The notes below the pieces were generated by a model. It saw only the letters and a program-made list of their open reading frames with translations, was not told the DNA's origin and made no database searches. From Larsenimonas salina (GTDB taxonomy: Bacteria > Pseudomonadota > Gammaproteobacteria > Pseudomonadales > Halomonadaceae): a stretch of 64,000 nucleotides of DNA. The DNA lies in assembly GCF_023736155.1 (NCBI RefSeq), contig NZ_JAMLJJ010000007.1:1-64000 (forward strand), given 5' to 3'. Position numbers and translations under genes: made by a program. Below are positions 8,946 through 19,000 of this stretch, one piece after another; positions within the stretch are counted from its first letter, which is position 1, and the number at the start of each line of letters is the position of its first letter.

Positions 8946-9952
8946 ATGTGGCATTCGATTTACCGGTTATCTGGCTTTTTCTGATCGGCTTTGCCATTAC
9001 CATGTACGTTGTGATGGATGGCTTCAGTCTGGGAGTGGGTATTCTATTTCCCTTCGTGAAGCATGATCAGCACCGTGACGTCATGATGAACTCGGTGGCG
9101 CCGGTATGGGATGGCAATCAGACCTGGATGATTTTGGGAGGCGCTGGCTTGTATGGCGCGTTTCCATTGGCGTACGCCGTCTATCTGCCGGCCATGTATC
9201 TGCCGCTGATCCTGATGCTGCTGGCGTTGATCTTTCGCGGTATCGCATTCGAGTTTCGCTTCAAGTCGAACCGAAGTCGCCCCTTTTTCGATATTGTGTT
9301 TAGCGCAGGCTCAATGGTAGCCACGTTCGCTCAAGGGGTTGTGCTTGGTGCCATCATCCAGGGTGTCCAGGTTGTTGATCGTCAGTACGCCGGCGGCACT
9401 TTCGACTGGTTCTCACCATTTTCATTGTTTACAGGCGTTGCCTTGATGCTTGGGTATGGTCTTCTGGGAGCATCTTGGTTGATTGTCAAAACCGAAGGAG
9501 GGCTACAGCGGCGGTTCTACTTTCTTGCTCGTCCGTTCGCGATCCTCTTAGCCGTGGCCATGGCGGTGGTTTCATTATGGACACCACTTGCCAACTCACG
9601 CATTTTCGATGTGTGGTTCACCATGCCGAACATGCTGTGGCTTGCGATCATGCCGATCATGTTTCTTGCGTTGGTGTACAGCATTATCAAGGGCATCATC
9701 GAGCGTCACGAAAAGTTGATCTTTGTTAAAAGCATTGCCTTGTTCGTGTTGGGTCTAATTGGCCTGATCATCAGCTTCTTCCCGCTATTGATACCGCCGT
9801 CCATTACGGTCTGGGAGGCGGCGTCCTCCCCGAAAAGTCAGAGCTTTTTGATCGTCGGATATTGCGTACTGATTCCAGTGATCCTTGCATATACCTTTTA
9901 TAGTTATCGAGTCTTCAAGGGCAAGGTTAGGGTCGGCGAAGGCTATCATTGA
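8942..9952 (+). CDS. cydB: Cytochrome bd-type ubiquinol oxidase subunit II
   Basis: CydB (CioB) is the partner of CydA in the bd-type oxidase. The 336-residue protein has about eight to nine membrane helices and the family stretches VMDGFSLGVGILFPF (near residue 23) and VWDGNQTWMILGGAGLYGAFP (near residue 56). Its ATG overlaps the cydA stop (ATGA), so translation is coupled. No CydX-like microprotein follows: a terminator begins 13 bases after the stop. This agrees with the CIO subgroup, which often lacks an adjacent cydX. Confidence 0.95.
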   Translation: MNVAFDLPVIWLFLIGFAITMYVVMDGFSLGVGILFPFVKHDQHRDVMMNSVAPVWDGNQTWMILGGAGLYGAFPLAYAVYLPAMYLPLILMLLALIFRGIAFEFRFKSNRSRPFFDIVFSAGSMVATFAQGVVLGAIIQGVQVVDRQYAGGTFDWFSPFSLFTGVALMLGYGLLGASWLIVKTEGGLQRRFYFLARPFAILLAVAMAVVSLWTPLANSRIFDVWFTMPNMLWLAIMPIMFLALVYSIIKGIIERHEKLIFVKSIALFVLGLIGLIISFFPLLIPPSITVWEAASSPKSQSFLIVGYCVLIPVILAYTFYSYRVFKGKVRVGEGYH

Positions 9953-9964
9953 TTCTTCTGACTC

Positions 9965-9990
9965 AAGGGGCGCTTCGGCGCCCCTTTTTT
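9965..9990 (+). terminator. Terminator of the cydAB operon
   Basis: GGGGCGC pairs with GCGCCCC around a TTCG tetraloop (9967-9984) and is followed by six T. The preceding AA can extend the stem against the T run. Confidence 0.93.
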
Positions 9991-10056
9991 GTTTTCGCAT
10001 TGCGCGTCGGGTTTTGGATAGAATGTCGAACTTAGCTTATCAATAGGGTCGCTTTT

Positions 10057-11034
10057 ATGACCGTGCGAGACTTGCTTCGGCTTTTGTGTGATGGCGAATA
10101 TCATTCCGGAGAAGAGCTGGGTGAGTATTTTGGGGTGTCACGAACCGCGATCTGGAAACAGCTTAAAAAGCTTGAGCAGATGGGAATACCGATTGAGGCC
10201 ACTCGAGGGCGAGGGTATCGCGTGCCGAAGGGGCGTGGCCCGCTCAATGGAAACGAGATCATTGCCGGATTGGGGCGTGAAGCTCGGCGAGGGCTGACGC
10301 GCTTGTTTGTTGAGGACTCGCTCCCGTCAACGAATGCGTTCATGCTCGACAGGTTTGTACACGGGGCCGGCCATGGCGAAGTCGCATTGGCTGAAGTCCA
10401 GACTGCAGGCCGTGGTCGTCGTGGGCGAGCATGGGTCAGTAGCTGGGGTCAGGGCGTCTATCTATCGATGGGCTGGCGTTTCTCCAAGGGCGTTGCTGCG
10501 CTTGAGGGGCTGAGTCTTGCCGTCGGGGTGGTCGTGGCCGACCTTCTTTCGGGTCATGGTGTGCCGGTCAAGCTTAAGTGGCCCAATGATGTGCTCGTTG
10601 AAAAATCCGGCGCCTTTTTCAAACTGGGCGGCAATCTTCTTGAAGTTCGAGGTGACATGGAGGGGCCCTGCGATGTGGTTGTCGGCATCGGGCTCAATAT
10701 GGATGCTCCGGACCCTGCGCGACTGGCCGCTATTCAGCCGGTTGCTGGTGTGCGGGATTACGCAGAGCTTGATCGAAACGGGGTGGTTTCGGAGTTGCTC
10801 GAGCAGCTCTTGAAGCTGATGCCTGAGTTTGAGGCGGCCGGGTTCGAAGCGTTTGCCGATCGATGGAATACCTATCATGCCTTCAAGGGGCGCGAAATCA
10901 TGGTTGCCCAAGGCAACGATGCCTTTCAAGCGTTAGCCCAGGGTGTGGATGAGTCCGGTCGATTACAGGTGGAGCGAGACGGTGTGATCGAGTGGCTCAG
11001 CGGAGGCGAAGTGACGGTAAGGGAGAGTGCATGA
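10057..11034 (+). CDS. birA: Bifunctional biotin operon repressor / biotin-protein ligase
   Basis: BirA activates biotin with ATP and attaches it to the biotin carboxyl carrier protein; in bifunctional forms it also represses biotin genes. The 325-residue protein has an N-terminal winged helix (residues 1-60, with FGVSRTAIWKQLKKLEQMG as recognition region), then the ligase domain with the GRGRRGRAW biotinyl-AMP loop and the KWPNDV motif, and an SH3-like C-terminal domain. Presence of the winged helix means it can act as a regulator, although no bio genes are in the window. The stop overlaps the coaX start by four bases. Confidence 0.95.
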   Translation: MTVRDLLRLLCDGEYHSGEELGEYFGVSRTAIWKQLKKLEQMGIPIEATRGRGYRVPKGRGPLNGNEIIAGLGREARRGLTRLFVEDSLPSTNAFMLDRFVHGAGHGEVALAEVQTAGRGRRGRAWVSSWGQGVYLSMGWRFSKGVAALEGLSLAVGVVVADLLSGHGVPVKLKWPNDVLVEKSGAFFKLGGNLLEVRGDMEGPCDVVVGIGLNMDAPDPARLAAIQPVAGVRDYAELDRNGVVSELLEQLLKLMPEFEAAGFEAFADRWNTYHAFKGREIMVAQGNDAFQALAQGVDESGRLQVERDGVIEWLSGGEVTVRESA

Positions 11035-11870
11035 TACTCGACCTTGATATAGGTAATACGCTCTCCAAGTGGCGGCTCAAGGATCCAATTTCCAGTGAGA
11101 TACGGTCACGTGGAGCTGTCTGGACGCGTGAAGAGTGGCGCCCTGGAGCGGATATTCCCGATCTCGAAGTGATTCAGCGGGTCCGAATTTCAAGTGTTGC
11201 CCAAAATGAGGTTCTTCAGGAAACGGTTGCGTTGCTTAAAAAGCGCATTCCTTCCATCTATGTTGCCCGGCCTAGTGTCGAGGCACTGGGTGTCACGTGT
11301 GGTTATGATACGCCGGCAAAGCTCGGGGTGGATCGATGGCTGGGGGTGCTTTCGGGGTATCAGTTGACGGGGGGGTGCTGCGTCGTGGATTGTGGCAGTG
11401 CCATTACGATCGACTTCGTGCTTCCCGGTGGTCAGCATTTGGGGGGATACATCATCCCTGGGCTTCGTCTCATGAAGGAAACGCTCAAGCTTGGCACTCG
11501 GCGCGTGAGTATCGACCCGGACGCAGCTGTTGATGAGCTTCATTCTCCGGGGCGTAACACGGTGGATGCAGTTAACCACGGCGTATTTATGGCGGCCATC
11601 AGTGCCATCCAGCGCATCTACTGCGACGTGTGCGATAAGGAGTCGGTCGCCTTGCCGTTGATGTTGACCGGAGGCGATGCGCGGGTGGTATCGACTGCAC
11701 TTGGTGTGCCGCACGCACTCTGGCCCGATATGGTGTATGGCGGACTCGAGGCCTTGTTTCCCATGACAAACGCAGAGCGTGCCGGGCGGCTTAGTGGGGC
11801 GCCGGCGCTGCCTGATACGCCATCGATCGAAAGGATACGCGCAGGTCTTGCATTTTCCACGTTGCTTTGA
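11031..11870 (+). CDS. coaX: Type III pantothenate kinase
   Basis: CoaX phosphorylates pantothenate, the first step of coenzyme A synthesis, and belongs to the ASKHA fold. I chose ATG at 11031, which gives 279 residues and puts the phosphate-binding motif DIGNT at residues 6-10; a start further upstream would add a tail read out of birA codons. Other family signatures are GVDRWLGVL, the VDCGSAITID stretch and GGYIIPG. The ATG overlaps the birA stop as ATGA. The birA-coaX pair is common in gammaproteobacteria that lack the type I kinase CoaA. The tRNA operon follows. Confidence 0.95.
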   Translation: MILDLDIGNTLSKWRLKDPISSEIRSRGAVWTREEWRPGADIPDLEVIQRVRISSVAQNEVLQETVALLKKRIPSIYVARPSVEALGVTCGYDTPAKLGVDRWLGVLSGYQLTGGCCVVDCGSAITIDFVLPGGQHLGGYIIPGLRLMKETLKLGTRRVSIDPDAAVDELHSPGRNTVDAVNHGVFMAAISAIQRIYCDVCDKESVALPLMLTGGDARVVSTALGVPHALWPDMVYGGLEALFPMTNAERAGRLSGAPALPDTPSIERIRAGLAFSTLL

Positions 11871-11931
11871 CACAATGCGCACCGTCTTGAGGCGAGCCCC
11901 TGCGGATGCAGGTTACTGAATTCGAAAGGGC

Positions 11932-11959
11932 TTGACATCGCATTCATCAAATGTAGAAT
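11932..11959 (+). promoter_or_regulatory. tRNA operon promoter
   Basis: A perfect TTGACA at 11932-11937 and TAGAAT at 11954-11959 are separated by 16 bases. A GC-rich stretch (GCGTCGCC) follows the -10, as in stringently controlled stable-RNA promoters. The first tRNA starts 12 bases after the -10. Confidence 0.85.
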
Positions 11960-11971
11960 GCGTCGCCAGTT

Positions 11972-12055
11972 GGAGGGATTCCCGAGTGGTCAAAGGGAGC
12001 AGACTGTAAATCTGCCGCGAGAGCTTCGAAGGTTCGAATCCTTCTCCCTCCACCA
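11972..12055 (+). tRNA. tRNA-Tyr (anticodon GTA)
   Basis: Acceptor GGAGGGA pairs with TCCCTCC, the discriminator is A and CCA is encoded. The anticodon GTA is at 12006-12008. A long variable arm makes this an 84-base class II tRNA, as expected for bacterial tRNA-Tyr. Confidence 0.97.
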
Positions 12056-12077
12056 ACTTCAAGATATCACTTGGCTG

Positions 12078-12151
<74 letters not shown>

Positions 12152-12156
12152 GATAG

Positions 12157-12231
12157 GCTCATGTAGCTCAGGGGTAGAGCACACCCTTGGTAAGGGTGAG
12201 GTCGACGGTTCAATTCCGTCCATGAGCTCCA
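12157..12231 (+). tRNA. tRNA-Thr (anticodon GGT)
   Basis: Acceptor GCTCATG pairs with CATGAGC and CCA is encoded. The loop TTGGTAA gives anticodon GGT at 12189-12191. In many relatives tufB follows this tRNA; here it does not. Confidence 0.97.
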
Positions 12232-12278
12232 TATGTGTATTGTCTTGTTGCATGAATTTCCTGTCTACTTCTCGAAGG

Positions 12279-12307
12279 TTGCAAGGTGGTTAATAGGGGC
12301 GTAGTAT
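12279..12307 (+). promoter_or_regulatory. Candidate promoter for tRNA-Trp-secE-nusG
   Basis: TTGCAA at 12279-12284 and TAGTAT at 12302-12307 are 17 bases apart, and a GC-rich discriminator (CCCGCCGC) follows. It would start transcripts about 26 bases before tRNA-Trp. Each hexamer matches consensus at four of six positions. Confidence 0.45.
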
Positions 12308-12339
12308 TCCCGCCGCTTAGCAGGCTCTGAGGGTTGAAT

Positions 12340-12415
<76 letters not shown>

Positions 12416-12491
12416 TCTGCAAGATGGTAGCCTCCTGAAATGTCCAAATCGTTTTGAATAGCTGTCGCACGCCCTAGGGAGTTTTGTTTCC

Positions 12492-12860
12492 ATGAAGCAT
12501 GAGGCTGAAGTGCAGGAATCGCGCCATGATGCGTTGAAATGGGCGGTTGTTGTTGTTCTTGTGGCGGCGATAGTGGTTGGTAATTCCTTCTTCTCCGATC
12601 TTGCACTTTTATACCGTGTGCTCGGGATTACCGCGCTCGGCCTGTTGGCAGCGTTCGTTGCGTTAATGACGAAACAGGGGAAGGAGCTGTCTGCGCTCGC
12701 CAAGAACTCACGTAAAGAAATTCAGCGTGTTGTCTGGCCCAGTCGTCAAGAGACGTTTCAAACAACAGCTATTGTACTGGTTGCCGTATTGGTTGTAGGG
12801 CTGGTGCTCTGGCTCATTGACACCTTCTTTGGTTGGGTGGTGTCGGGCATCATTGGTTAG
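12492..12860 (+). CDS. secE: Preprotein translocase subunit SecE
   Basis: SecE is the small clamp subunit that stabilises SecY in the SecYEG protein channel. The 122-residue protein has three hydrophobic segments (about residues 16-35, 40-60 and 92-115) and the conserved amphipathic stretch [20 protein letters not shown] (residues 74-93) that lies on the membrane against SecY. The three-helix form is the one typical of Enterobacteria and Pseudomonas. nusG follows after eight bases, the standard pairing; its partner secY is at 38141. Confidence 0.96.
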   Translation: MKHEAEVQESRHDALKWAVVVVLVAAIVVGNSFFSDLALLYRVLGITALGLLAAFVALMTKQGKELSALAKNSRKEIQRVVWPSRQETFQTTAIVLVAVLVVGLVLWLIDTFFGWVVSGIIG

Positions 12861-12868
12861 GAGGCGTC

Positions 12869-13402
12869 ATGGCTAAGCGTTGGTATGTAGTACACGCTTA
12901 TTCTGGTTTTGAGAAATATGTGATGCGCTCCTTGAGGGAGCGGGTCAAGCTTTATGAAGTCGATGATCTTTTCGGGGAAATTCTTGTTCCTACGGAAGAG
13001 GTTGTCGAAATGCGGGATGGCAAGCGCCGCAAGAGTGAGCGCAAGTTTTACCCGGGCTATGTTCTGGTCGAGATGGAAATGACCGATCAGACCTGGCATC
13101 TCGTCAATGAGACGCCCCGCGTCATGGGCTTTATTGGCGGAACGCCGGAAAAGCCGGCTCCGATCACAACGCGCGAGGCGGATGCAATTCTGCAGCGCGT
13201 GCAGGATGGTAGTGAAAGTCCTCGTCCGAAAACCATGTTCGATGCAGGGGAGACCGTTCGTGTAACCGATGGTCCCTTTGCCGACTTCAATGGTGTGGTG
13301 GAAGAGGTCAACTACGAGAAAAGTCGTCTTCAGGTCAGCGTGCTTATCTTCGGGCGTGCAACACCTGTCGAGCTCGAGTTTTCTCAGGTAGAGAAAGAGT
13401 AG
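12869..13402 (+). CDS. nusG: Transcription termination/antitermination factor NusG
   Basis: NusG binds RNA polymerase across the cleft to raise processivity, and links it to Rho or to ribosomal protein S10. ATG at 12869 is chosen because it follows a GGAGG-like site and gives the expected start [18 protein letters not shown] and 177 residues. The NGN domain covers about residues 1-115 and the KOW domain about 125-177, with [21 protein letters not shown] as the KOW core. It sits between secE and rplK as in most bacteria. Confidence 0.97.
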   Translation: MAKRWYVVHAYSGFEKYVMRSLRERVKLYEVDDLFGEILVPTEEVVEMRDGKRRKSERKFYPGYVLVEMEMTDQTWHLVNETPRVMGFIGGTPEKPAPITTREADAILQRVQDGSESPRPKTMFDAGETVRVTDGPFADFNGVVEEVNYEKSRLQVSVLIFGRATPVELEFSQVEKE

Positions 13403-13478
13403 TCTGGTTTGTGTCCGCCGGTTCGGTGGATGAAAACAGGGGAGCCGTTCAGGCGCTATAACCCAACTGGAGTAGAAA

Positions 13479-13910
13479 ATGGCTAAGAAAGTCCAAGCGT
13501 ATATCAAGCTGCAGGTTGCAGCCGGTAAGGCCAACCCGAGTCCGCCCGTAGGTCCGGCTCTTGGTCAACACGGCGTCAATATCATGGAGTTCTGCAAAGC
13601 GTTCAACGCAGCGACTCAGGATATCGAGCCGGGCCTTCCGACACCTGTCGTTATCACGGTCTATTCAGATCGTAGCTTCACATTCGTCACCAAGACGCCG
13701 CCCGCGGCTGTCCTGCTCAAGAAGGCAGCTGGCATCAAGTCGGGTTCTGGTGTTCCGAACAAGACCAAGGTCGGTACAGTTACTCGCGAGCAGCTCGAAG
13801 AGATCGCTCGCACGAAAGAGCCGGATCTGACTGCGGCTGACATGGATGCGGCGGTGCGTACCATTGCTGGTAGCGCGCGCAGCATGGGTCTGAATGTGGA
13901 GGGCCTTTAA
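13479..13910 (+). CDS. rplK: 50S ribosomal protein L11
   Basis: L11 forms the GTPase-associated centre with 23S rRNA and is needed for RelA activation. It has 143 residues; the Pro-rich [15 protein letters not shown] helix in the N-terminal domain is the thiostrepton contact, and the C-terminal rRNA-binding domain ends with the SARSMGLNV stretch. rplA begins two bases after the stop. In relatives L1 represses this pair by binding near the rplK start. Confidence 0.97.
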   Translation: MAKKVQAYIKLQVAAGKANPSPPVGPALGQHGVNIMEFCKAFNAATQDIEPGLPTPVVITVYSDRSFTFVTKTPPAAVLLKKAAGIKSGSGVPNKTKVGTVTREQLEEIARTKEPDLTAADMDAAVRTIAGSARSMGLNVEGL

Positions 13911-13912
13911 TA

Positions 13913-14605
13913 ATGGCTAAGCTAAGCAAGCGCATGAAGGCGGTCCGCGAGAAAGTGGATCCGGCCAAGACATACAGCCTTGAAGAGGCAGTATCACTTC
14001 TTAATGAACTTTCTTCTGTAAAGTTCAAGGAATCGTTTGAAGTGGCTGTCAATCTCGGCGTCGATCCGCGTAAATCGGATCAGGTTGTACGTGGTGCGAC
14101 CGTTATGCCTAACGGTACAGGTAATGACGTACGCGTTGCCGTATTTGCTCAGGGCGCTGCTGCAGACGCTGCAAAAGAAGCGGGCGCAGACATCGTTGGT
14201 ATGGACGAGCTGGCTGAAGACGTCAAAAAGGGTAATCTCAATTTTGACGTTGTTATCGCTGCGCCGGACGCCATGCGCGTCGTCGGTCAGTTGGGTCAGA
14301 TCCTCGGTCCGCGTGGCCTGATGCCGAACCCGAAAGTCGGCACGGTTACGCCGGACGTCGCTACCGCGGTTAACAATGCCAAGGCTGGTCAGGTCCGTTT
14401 CCGTACCGACAAGAACGGCATCATCCATGCCGGTATCGGTAAGGTCGGTTTCAGCGCTGAAGCTATTCAGGGCAACGTTGATGCTCTGGTTGCCGAGCTC
14501 AAGAAGCTCAAGCCGAGCACGTCGAAAGGGGTTTACCTGAAAAAGGTTTCTCTTTCCACGACGATGGGTCCTGGTGTTACAATCGATCATTCGTCTCTAG
14601 CATAA
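13913..14605 (+). CDS. rplA: 50S ribosomal protein L1
   Basis: L1 builds the mobile L1 stalk at the E site and acts as translational repressor of its own operon. The protein has 230 residues, the usual length, with the two-domain fold evident from the central [15 protein letters not shown] motif (the rRNA-binding hinge). It follows rplK by two bases and is followed by the structured L10 leader. Confidence 0.97.
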   Translation: MAKLSKRMKAVREKVDPAKTYSLEEAVSLLNELSSVKFKESFEVAVNLGVDPRKSDQVVRGATVMPNGTGNDVRVAVFAQGAAADAAKEAGADIVGMDELAEDVKKGNLNFDVVIAAPDAMRVVGQLGQILGPRGLMPNPKVGTVTPDVATAVNNAKAGQVRFRTDKNGIIHAGIGKVGFSAEAIQGNVDALVAELKKLKPSTSKGVYLKKVSLSTTMGPGVTIDHSSLA

Positions 14606-14619
14606 TGGCTGGAGCGGAA

Positions 14620-14812
14620 AACTTTGCGGTCCCCGTGCTTGCGCGGGGTTCCGTCAAAGACCGTAGGCGCTTCGGCTTAATGTTATAAGACATGCCTACG
14701 CAGATGGTGACAGCGCCTGGCGCTGGCCATCTTCAAGGCTTCATCCCTGGATGAAGATAGATGGTAACCCCGCCGCCTCGATAATCGAAGCGGGTACGAA
14801 GGAGTAAGTAAA
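14620..14812 (+). promoter_or_regulatory. L10 ribosomal protein leader upstream of rplJ
   Basis: The spacer between rplA and rplJ folds like the L10 leader that binds the L10-L12 complex and represses rplJL translation. Visible helices are CCCC/GGGG around 14632-14647, CGTAGGC/GCCTACG (14662-14668 with 14694-14700), AGATGG/CCATCT (14702-14707 with 14727-14732) enclosing CAGCG/CGCTG (14711-14715 with 14721-14725), and a CTTCATCC/GGATGAAG hairpin around 14739-14756. A good ribosome binding site AAGGAG lies at the 3' end before the GTG start. Confidence 0.75.
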
Positions 14813-15316
14813 GTGCCATTAGGTCTCGAAGACAAAAAGGCAATTGTTGCTGAAGTCAGCGAAACCGCTAGCGCTGCACTCTCCGTCGTTGTTGCCGACT
14901 CTCGTGGTGTTACTGTTGGCGCGATGACCGAATTGCGCAAACAGGCTCGTGACAACAATGTTCAGCTGCGCGTAGTGCGCAATACGCTGGCTCGTCGCGC
15001 GCTCGAAGGCACTACGTACGAATGCCTGAATGAAGCATTCGTAGGGCCGACTCTGCTGGCTTTCTCCATGGACCATCCGGGCGCCGGTGCGCGTCTGTTC
15101 AAGGAGTTCTCTAAGCAAGAGCAGGCTTTCGAAGTCAAGGCAATGGCGTACGAGGGCGAGTTCATTGCAGCGGGCGATATTGATCGTCTGGCGAATCTGC
15201 CGACTTATGACGAAGCGATCGCCAAGCTGATGTCTGTAATGAAAGAAGCCTCCGCTGGCAAGCTTGTTCGAACTCTGGCTGCACTGCGCGACAAGAAAGA
15301 GGAAGAAGCAGCTTAA
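14813..15316 (+). CDS. rplJ: 50S ribosomal protein L10
   Basis: L10 anchors the L7/L12 dimers to the ribosome stalk. The protein has 167 residues starting [17 protein letters not shown], with a GTG start codon placed eight bases after AAGGAG. The C-terminal helix that carries L12 dimers ends in a Lys/Glu-rich tail. Expression is probably controlled by the leader just upstream, and rplL follows after 76 bases. Confidence 0.97.
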   Translation: MPLGLEDKKAIVAEVSETASAALSVVVADSRGVTVGAMTELRKQARDNNVQLRVVRNTLARRALEGTTYECLNEAFVGPTLLAFSMDHPGAGARLFKEFSKQEQAFEVKAMAYEGEFIAAGDIDRLANLPTYDEAIAKLMSVMKEASAGKLVRTLAALRDKKEEEAA

Positions 15317-15392
15317 TTGCTGTCCTCTGCAGGTGTATCCATTCATTGATTGAGCACGTGGTGCTCCGCAAAGATTTTAGGATTGAGTAATC

Positions 15393-15764
15393 ATGGCATT
15401 GAACAAAGAAGACATCATCAACGCTGTTGCTGAAATGTCTGTCATGGAAGTCGCTGAGCTGATCGAAGCGATGGAAGAGAAATTCGGTGTTACTGCAGCA
15501 GCAGCTGTTGTTGCCGGTCCTGGTGGCGGCGAAGCTGAAGCAGCCGAAGAGCAGACTGAATTCGACCTGGTTCTGACTTCTGCTGGTGACAAGAAGGTTA
15601 ACGTCATCAAAGCTGTTCGTGAGATCACAGGTCTTGGCCTGAAAGAAGCCAAAGGTGCTGTCGACGGCGCGCCGGCTACCCTGAAAGAGGGTATGTCCAA
15701 GGACGACGCTGAAGAAGCCAAGAAAAAGCTGGAAGAAGCTGGTGCAACTGTAGAACTCAAGTAA
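15393..15764 (+). CDS. rplL: 50S ribosomal protein L7/L12
   Basis: L7/L12 is the multi-copy stalk protein that recruits and stimulates translation GTPases. It has 123 residues: an N-terminal dimerisation domain (1-30), an Ala/Gly/Glu-rich hinge (about 37-55) and the globular factor-binding domain containing the [20 protein letters not shown] stretch. It ends 44 bases before the attenuator that separates ribosomal protein genes from rpoB. Confidence 0.98.
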   Translation: MALNKEDIINAVAEMSVMEVAELIEAMEEKFGVTAAAAVVAGPGGGEAEAAEEQTEFDLVLTSAGDKKVNVIKAVREITGLGLKEAKGAVDGAPATLKEGMSKDDAEEAKKKLEEAGATVELK

Positions 15765-15807
15765 TCGCATGATTGCTTGGTTGGGGTGCACTGCTTAACG
15801 CATCCAC

Positions 15808-15841
15808 GGCTGGTGGCGGATTAACCGCTGCCAGCCTTTTT
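15808..15841 (+). terminator. rplL-rpoB attenuator
   Basis: GGCTGGTGGCGG pairs imperfectly with CCGCTGCCAGCC around an ATTAA loop and is followed by five T. In relatives a partial terminator at this place lets only a fraction of transcripts continue into rpoBC, and this one fits that role. Confidence 0.75.
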
Positions 15842-16008
15842 CTGTTGCTACCGACATACTCAATACGTCAGTCAACGTTATGGTGTGAGGTGTCGGACGA
15901 ATTTAACAACGGCGAGCACAGGGCTTGCCGTTGGCGCCTGACAGGCCGGGCCTGTCGCGGCGTGCCGACCGTGCCGGTCACTCATGGTGAACAAGCTGGG
16001 GAATACAG

Positions 16009-19000
16009 ATGGCTTACTCATACACTGAGAAAAAACGCATCCGCAAGGATTTTGGCAAACTGCCCCAAGTGATGGATGTGCCTTACTTGCTGGCCATCCA
16101 GCTTGACTCCTATCACGACTTCCTCCAACAGGAGATGGCGCCTGCAAAGCGCCGTGATGTCGGTCTGCATGCCGCTTTCAGCTCCGTGTTTCCGATCGAG
16201 AGCTTTTCGGGCAATGCAGCGCTCGAATACGTCAGCTACCGTTTTGGTACGCCCGCTTTCGATGTCAAGGAGTGCCAGCAGCGCGGAGTAACTTACTCTG
16301 CACCGCTGCGCGTCAAGGTTCGCTTGATCATTTATGATAAGGAATCTTCGAACAAAGCAATTAAGGACATTAAAGAGCAAGAAGTCTACATGGGAGAAAT
16401 TCCTCTCATGACAGAAAATGGCACCTTTGTGGTCAATGGGACCGAGCGTGTCATTGTTTCTCAGCTGCACCGCAGTCCCGGTGTGTTTTTCGACCACGAC
16501 AAGGGTAAGAGTCACTCGTCCGGTAAGCTGCTTTATTCAGCGCGAGTCATTCCTTATCGCGGTTCGTGGCTCGATTTTGAGTTTGATCCCAAAGATAACG
16601 TCTACGTGCGTATCGACCGCCGCAGAAAGCTGCCGGCAACGGTGCTGCTGCGTGCGTTGGGCTTCAGCTCAGAAGAAATGTTGGGCAAGTTCTTTGATAC
16701 ATCCGTATTTCATGTTGAGAAATCCGGATTCTCGGTTGACCTTGTTCCGGCGCGCCTGCGCGGTGAGACTGCGATCTTCGACATTCGTGACAACGAAGGT
16801 GGCTTGATCGTCGAAGAAGGTCGCCGTATTACTCAAAAGCATATTCGTCAGCTCGAAAAGGCCGGTATCGAACGTCTCGACGTTCCGATGGAGTACCTGC
16901 TTGGCAAGACGCTGGCAAAGGATCAGATCGACCCGAACACTGGAGAGCTGATCTGCAATTGCAATACCGAACTGACGGAAGATCTGATCGCCAAGTTGGG
17001 CCAGGCAGGCATTGCCTCGCTTGAGGTGTTGTATACCAACGACCTCGATACGGGTGCGTTTGTTTCGGATACGCTCAAACTCGATACCACCTCATCACGC
17101 CTTGAAGCGCTGGTTGAGATTTATCGAATGATGCGTCCGGGCGAGCCGCCGACCAAGGAAGCGGCAGAGTCCCTGTTCAACAACCTGTTCTTTACCGAAG
17201 ATCGTTATGATCTTTCCGGTGTCGGTCGAATGAAGTTCAACCGCCGTCTGCGTCGGGATACCGATGAAGGCGAGGGCGTGTTGTCCAATGACGACATCGT
17301 AACGGTGATGCGTGAGCTGATCAGCATTCGTAACGGCGTTGGTGAAGTCGATGACATCGACCACCTGGGTAACCGTCGTATTCGAAGCGTCGGTGAGATG
17401 GCGGAGAACCAGTTCCGTGTCGGTCTGGTGCGTGTCGAACGTGCTGTACGTGAGCGTCTGTCCATGGCAGAAAGCGAAGGCCTGATGCCGCAGGACCTGA
17501 TCAACGCCAAGCCGGTTGCGGCGGCGGTGAAGGAGTTCTTCGGTTCGAGCCAGCTTTCCCAGTTCATGGACCAGAACAACCCGCTGTCGGAGGTCACGCA
17601 CAAGCGTCGTGTTTCCGCATTGGGTCCGGGTGGTCTGACGCGTGAGCGCGCCGGTTTCGAAGTGCGTGACGTTCACGCTACGCACTATGGCCGTTTGTGC
17701 CCGATCGAAACGCCGGAAGGCCCGAACATCGGTTTGATCAACTCGCTGGCGACGTACTCGCGTACCAATAGCTACGGGTTCCTCGAGACCTCGTACCGCA
17801 AGGTCGTGGACCGCAAGGTGACCGACGATGTTGTGAACCTGTCTGCCATCGAAGAGGGCGATTTCGTTATCGCTCAGGCCTCGGCCACGGTCGATGAGCA
17901 GGGCAACCTGATTGATGATCTGGTCCAGGTTCGTCACAAGGGTGAAACCACCTTCATGACGCCTGACAAGGTCACCCTGATGGACGTGTCTCCGCGCCAG
18001 GTCGTGTCCGTTGCGGCGGCGCTGATCCCGTTCCTCGAGCACGATGACGCTAACCGCGCCTTGATGGGCTCGAACATGCAGCGTCAGGCTGTACCGACAC
18101 TGCGCGCCGACAAGCCGCTCGTTGGTACCGGCATGGAGCGCTTTGTTGCACGTGACTCCGGCGTGTGCGCTGTAGCGCGTCGCGGTGGTGTGGTCGATTC
18201 GGTCGATGCCAAGCGTATCGTTATTCGTGTCAGCGAAGATGAAATCGAGGGCGGTGAAGCCGGCGTCGACATCTACAACCTGACCAAGTACGTGCGCTCG
18301 AACCAGAATACCTGCATGAATCAGCGGCCTGTCGTGCGCCCAGGCGATCTGGTAGCGCGTGGCGATAACCTGGCCGATGGTCCGTCCGTTGATATGGGTG
18401 ATCTGGCGCTTGGTCAAAACATGCGTCTCGCGTTCATGCCCTGGAATGGCTACAACTTCGAGGACTCGATTCTGATTTCAGAGCGTGTCGTTGAAGAGGA
18501 TCGGTTCACTACCATTCATATTCAGGAGCTGACCTGCGTGTCGCGAGACACCAAGCTTGGTTCTGAAGAGATTTCTTCGGATATTCCGAATGTGGGTGAG
18601 TCGGCGCTTTCAAAGCTTGATGAATCCGGCATTGTCTATATCGGTGCGGAAATCAATCCTGGCGATATTCTGGTCGGTAAAGTCACGCCGAAGGGCGAGA
18701 CCCAGCTGACGCCGGAGGAAAAGCTTCTGCGCGCCATCTTCGGTGAGAAGGCCTCTGATGTTAAAGACACATCCTTGCGTGCCTCAACGGGCATGAAAGG
18801 AACGGTCATTGACGTTCAGGTCTTCACGCGTGACGGGGTCGAGAAGGACCAGCGTGCGCTCTCGATCGAGCAAATGCAGCTCGATGAAGTGCGCAAGGAT
18901 CTTCAGGAAACCTATCGTATCGCCGAAGATGCGACGTTTGAGCGTCTTCATCGTGCCTTGAGCGATCAGCCGGTCAACGGTGGCCCGAATCTCAAGAAGG

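Noticed and set aside
17095..18417. Leftward 440-residue reading frame inside rpoB
   Set aside because: It is fully antisense to rpoB, has no domain I recognise, and follows from the codon bias of the true gene.
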